Shown here: in pieces, positions 15,265 to 17,376 of the stretch
Layout: every line of letters begins with the position of its first letter
How positions within the stretch are numbered: the first letter of the stretch is position 1
Origin: BTRG01 sp036986275
GTDB lineage: Bacteria > Pseudomonadota > Gammaproteobacteria > Acidiferrobacterales > SZUA-150
Direction: 5' to 3'
DNA: 17,376 nt
Assembly: GCA_036986275.1 (NCBI GenBank)
Contig: BTRG01000053.1
Location: 1-17,376, forward strand
Position numbers and translations under genes: made by a program
Notes under the pieces: generated by a model
Databases searched by the model: none
The model's input: the letters and a program-made list of their open reading frames with translations, nothing else
What the model was told of the DNA's origin: nothing

Positions 15265-16305
15265 ATGTACACATACACACAAGGCCATTCACGCATCATC
15301 AGTTCAGGCAGTTGTATACCCAATGACATTATTACTACGCGCGAGCTCCTGGAGGGGGCCCAGGTCAAGGAACGCCTTGGCATCAGCAATAACTGGCTGC
15401 GACGTGTCACCGGCATCCGGGAAAAACGGGTGGCAGCGGCCGGATCCCTGCCATCAGACATGGCGGTCACGGCCGCCCGCGAAGCCCTGGAACGCGCCGC
15501 TATAGGTATCGAGGAAATCGGCATCATTATCTTCACCAGCGCGACGCGGGATTATCTGGTGGAGCCCTCAACGGCCCATGTTGTGCAAAGCAAGCTGGGC
15601 GCCAGCAATGCCATGGTGTTCGATGTCTCCAATGCCTGTCACGGTTTCATGAATGGCATACATCTGATGGATGCCCTGATTGCCACGGGACAGGTGCGAA
15701 AGGGGCTGGTGGTCACCGGTGAACAAGGCAGCCGCCTCGCCAATCTCGCCGTGGAGCAACTGCGTCATTCCGATAACAAACAGGACCTGGTTGACCTGGC
15801 GGGCGGGCTGACGCTGGGGGATGCCGGCGCTGCCCTGCTGATGGGTCCGAAAACCGACCCCGACAGTGGATTTGCGGGGTTCATACTGCAATCCAAGGGG
15901 GAATATGCGCGTTTGTGTTACTGCGGGGAAGAGAACAGGCACGGACCCGTGGTCACCGACATGCCGGGCATCGTCGGGCACACTGCACCCCTTGTTTCGG
16001 ACATGTATCGACAGCTCATGGAGGAGCACTTGCACTGGCGCACCGAGGAGTTGGACAAATACATCCTCCACCAGGTGGGGGCGACCTCCTTTAGGCTGCA
16101 CGAGCAGCATGTCGGTGTGCCCGTGGATATCATGCCCAACACCGTGGTCAGCATGGGTAACCTGATTACGGCCACGATACCGGTAAATTTGCATAATATT
16201 GCCGTCAACAAGGAGGTGGAAGCCGGCAGCAAGGTTTATCTGTCCGGGGCCGGCAGCGGGGTCAGCATCAGCCAGGTCGGCCTGATCTGGGATATGGCCG
16301 CCTAA
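15265..16305 (+). CDS. 3-oxoacyl-ACP synthase III-like ketosynthase (FabH/OleA/PqsD superfamily)
   Basis: KAS III-type enzymes form a carbon-carbon bond between an acyl-CoA primer and an acyl-ACP or acyl-CoA extender. The 346-residue product has the catalytic triad: Cys125 in SNACHGF, His269 in ILHQVG and Asn299 in SMGNLITATIP. The His-to-Asn spacing of 30 equals that of FabH. VTGIREKR (48-55) and LGDAGAALL (184-192) are further family marks. It is longer than FabH (about 317), with 144 rather than 132 residues between Cys and His. It stands apart from any fatty-acid synthesis genes, so a specialised role (OleA-, PqsD- or pyrone-synthase-like) is more likely than housekeeping FabH. AAGGAG (15254-15259) is 5 nt before the ATG. 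It is divergent from the fad operon and 122 nt before a membrane sensor gene. The exact substrate is unknown. Confidence 0.88.
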   Translation: MYTYTQGHSRIISSGSCIPNDIITTRELLEGAQVKERLGISNNWLRRVTGIREKRVAAAGSLPSDMAVTAAREALERAAIGIEEIGIIIFTSATRDYLVEPSTAHVVQSKLGASNAMVFDVSNACHGFMNGIHLMDALIATGQVRKGLVVTGEQGSRLANLAVEQLRHSDNKQDLVDLAGGLTLGDAGAALLMGPKTDPDSGFAGFILQSKGEYARLCYCGEENRHGPVVTDMPGIVGHTAPLVSDMYRQLMEEHLHWRTEELDKYILHQVGATSFRLHEQHVGVPVDIMPNTVVSMGNLITATIPVNLHNIAVNKEVEAGSKVYLSGAGSGVSISQVGLIWDMAA

Positions 16306-16323
16306 TCCCCAATACCCAGAATA

Positions 16324-16381
16324 CCCGGCATATCCGGCCGATATGCCGGGCCATTATTAGGGCTGTTCAAAACTGCCCTAA
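16324..16381 (+). other. Two tandem hairpins between the ketosynthase and sensor genes
   Basis: The first hairpin pairs CCCGGCATAT (16324-16333) with ATATGCCGGG (16341-16350), ten perfect base pairs with a 7-nt loop. The second pairs TTAGGGC (16357-16363) with GCCCTAA (16375-16381), seven pairs with an 11-nt loop. The first starts 18 nt after the ketosynthase stop. Neither is followed by a T run, so they may lower read-through or protect the upstream mRNA rather than act as strong terminators. Confidence 0.5.
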
Positions 16382-16427
16382 CATTGGACAATAACCCCTA
16401 TCGGCTTTTTTGGTACAGGCAAAATTA

Positions 16428-17376
16428 ATGATGACAGTCCCTATTTATGCAATTCCCGCTATCGTCGCATTGATCGCCAAGGGCGTGATTTATCTCTATG
16501 CCCGCCTGGCTGGAATGCGCAGCCTGCAGACACGCCTGTACATGCTGTTCCTGCTATCGCTGTCCATACTAAACGCTGCCGAGGTCATGATTTTTGTTCA
16601 TGCAGCAAAAGGCATGATCTATGCCCCGGCGGGCTTCTTATACTTCGCCGCCAGTATCGCCGCCATTCCGCTGCTCATCCATCTTACCCTTGAGCTTGCC
16701 CTGGATTGGAGCAAGCGGCCCTACGCCCCACTCTACACACCCTTCCTGTATGCGCCGGCCGTCATACTGGAATTGTTGTTACTATTTACGCCGTGGTTGG
16801 TACAGGGATTTGAGCAAGCAGATTACACCTACACGCGTATCCCGGGACCGCTATACATCCTGTTTGAGTTTCACGTCATCGCCTCCCTTATTGCGGTACT
16901 GGCGCTGCTTTATTATGGCGGCAAGGTCCAGAACACCTCCACCAAAAGACTTAAAAATAAATGCATGTTTATCGGTCTACTACCCACTGCAGCCATACCT
17001 ACCATAGTTATATTGTTGCAGCACTTTGGTATACAGTGGTTTAACACAACGATCACCTTACCTATCGCGCTAACCTTTTTTCTGGCCGTCACGGCCTATA
17101 CCATTCATCAACACCGCCTGTTCGACATCCAGTTCTACATCCCATGGTCCAAGGTACGACAACGCAAGACGGCATTCTATGGCCGTATCCGTAACATGAT
17201 TCGGGAGATTGCCGATCTGGATTCCGTAAACGCAGTGATGGAAAAACTGGCCGACACGCTTAACTGTCCGGTGGCCCTGGTCACTGAAAATAAACCGCCG
17301 GTGGCCGTCGCCGGTGGCGCCCAATTTATGACTCAGCTTCCGCGTAATCTGCTCAGCTCAATTGACCAGATTGTTG
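16428..17376 (+). CDS. Seven-helix membrane sensor, probable histidine kinase N-terminus (partial)
   Basis: The frame is open from the tandem ATGs at 16428/16431 to the window edge, giving 316 residues without a stop. Seven hydrophobic segments are visible near residues 6-26, 36-58, 66-91, 100-121, 141-163, 179-199 and 207-225. Then comes HRLFDIQFYIPWSKVRQRK (229-247), like the 'RLFDI' junction after the 7TM domain of PrsK-type and other 7TM histidine kinases. Residues from about 265 (DSVNAVMEKLADTLNCPVALV) look like the start of a GAF-type domain. The kinase core would lie beyond the edge, so the class is inferred; another 7TM signalling output is possible. The ribosome-binding site is weak (CAGG 16416-16419). 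The ketosynthase gene ends 122 nt upstream on the same strand. Confidence 0.75.
   Translation, partial: MMTVPIYAIPAIVALIAKGVIYLYARLAGMRSLQTRLYMLFLLSLSILNAAEVMIFVHAAKGMIYAPAGFLYFAASIAAIPLLIHLTLELALDWSKRPYAPLYTPFLYAPAVILELLLLFTPWLVQGFEQADYTYTRIPGPLYILFEFHVIASLIAVLALLYYGGKVQNTSTKRLKNKCMFIGLLPTAAIPTIVILLQHFGIQWFNTTITLPIALTFFLAVTAYTIHQHRLFDIQFYIPWSKVRQRKTAFYGRIRNMIREIADLDSVNAVMEKLADTLNCPVALVTENKPPVAVAGGAQFMTQLPRNLLSSIDQIV

Noticed and set aside
16621..17007. A 128-codon frame overlapping the membrane sensor gene
   Set aside because: It is a shadow frame: the overlapping frame from 16428 is open to the edge and gives seven clear membrane helices.

Overview
The window looks like chromosomal core sequence from a gammaproteobacterium. 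RhlB, TrxA, Rho, L31 and PrmB all resemble their E. coli counterparts closely, and the rhlB / trxA / rho neighbourhood is a classic gammaproteobacterial arrangement, here with rhlB divergent from trxA. The malate dehydrogenase is of the lactate-dehydrogenase-like type rather than the E. coli type. This points away from the enteric branch and towards environmental lineages such as Chromatiales-like bacteria; that placement is an inference. I see no rRNA, tRNA, insertion sequence, phage gene or CRISPR array.

Layout. 1-129 is the tail beyond rhlB and carries one long hairpin. 130-1650 (-) is rhlB, whose disordered C-terminal tail contains an exact 69-bp DNA repeat. 1841-2167 (+) is trxA and 2461-3717 (+) is rho, separated by a structured leader. 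3873-4079 (+) is rpmE, followed by an intrinsic terminator that overlaps the start of an exported nuclease gene (ending at 4843) whose 5' end is out of frame with its best start codon. 5194-7052 (+) holds mdh and prmB, which overlap by 4 nt. 7053-7370 is AT-rich and carries degenerate copies of an ACAGGATTTACAGGAT-type repeat.

7371-14896 (-) is a four-gene fatty-acid degradation operon. In transcription order it encodes acyl-CoA dehydrogenase (fadE), thiolase (fadI-like), the hydratase/3-hydroxyacyl-CoA dehydrogenase alpha subunit (fadJ-like) and an acyl-CoA synthetase. Together these cover fatty-acid activation and every enzymatic step of the beta-oxidation spiral.

Divergent from this operon, across 368 bp of AT-rich DNA, is a gene for a KAS III-like ketosynthase (15265-16305, +). 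It is followed by the start of a seven-helix membrane sensor protein (16428 to the window edge, +) that resembles 7TM histidine kinases. The most interesting hypothesis is that these two form a signal-synthase/receptor pair supplied with acyl-CoA or beta-ketoacyl-CoA by the neighbouring operon. The enzyme and the membrane protein are visible in the sequence; the signalling link is inference.
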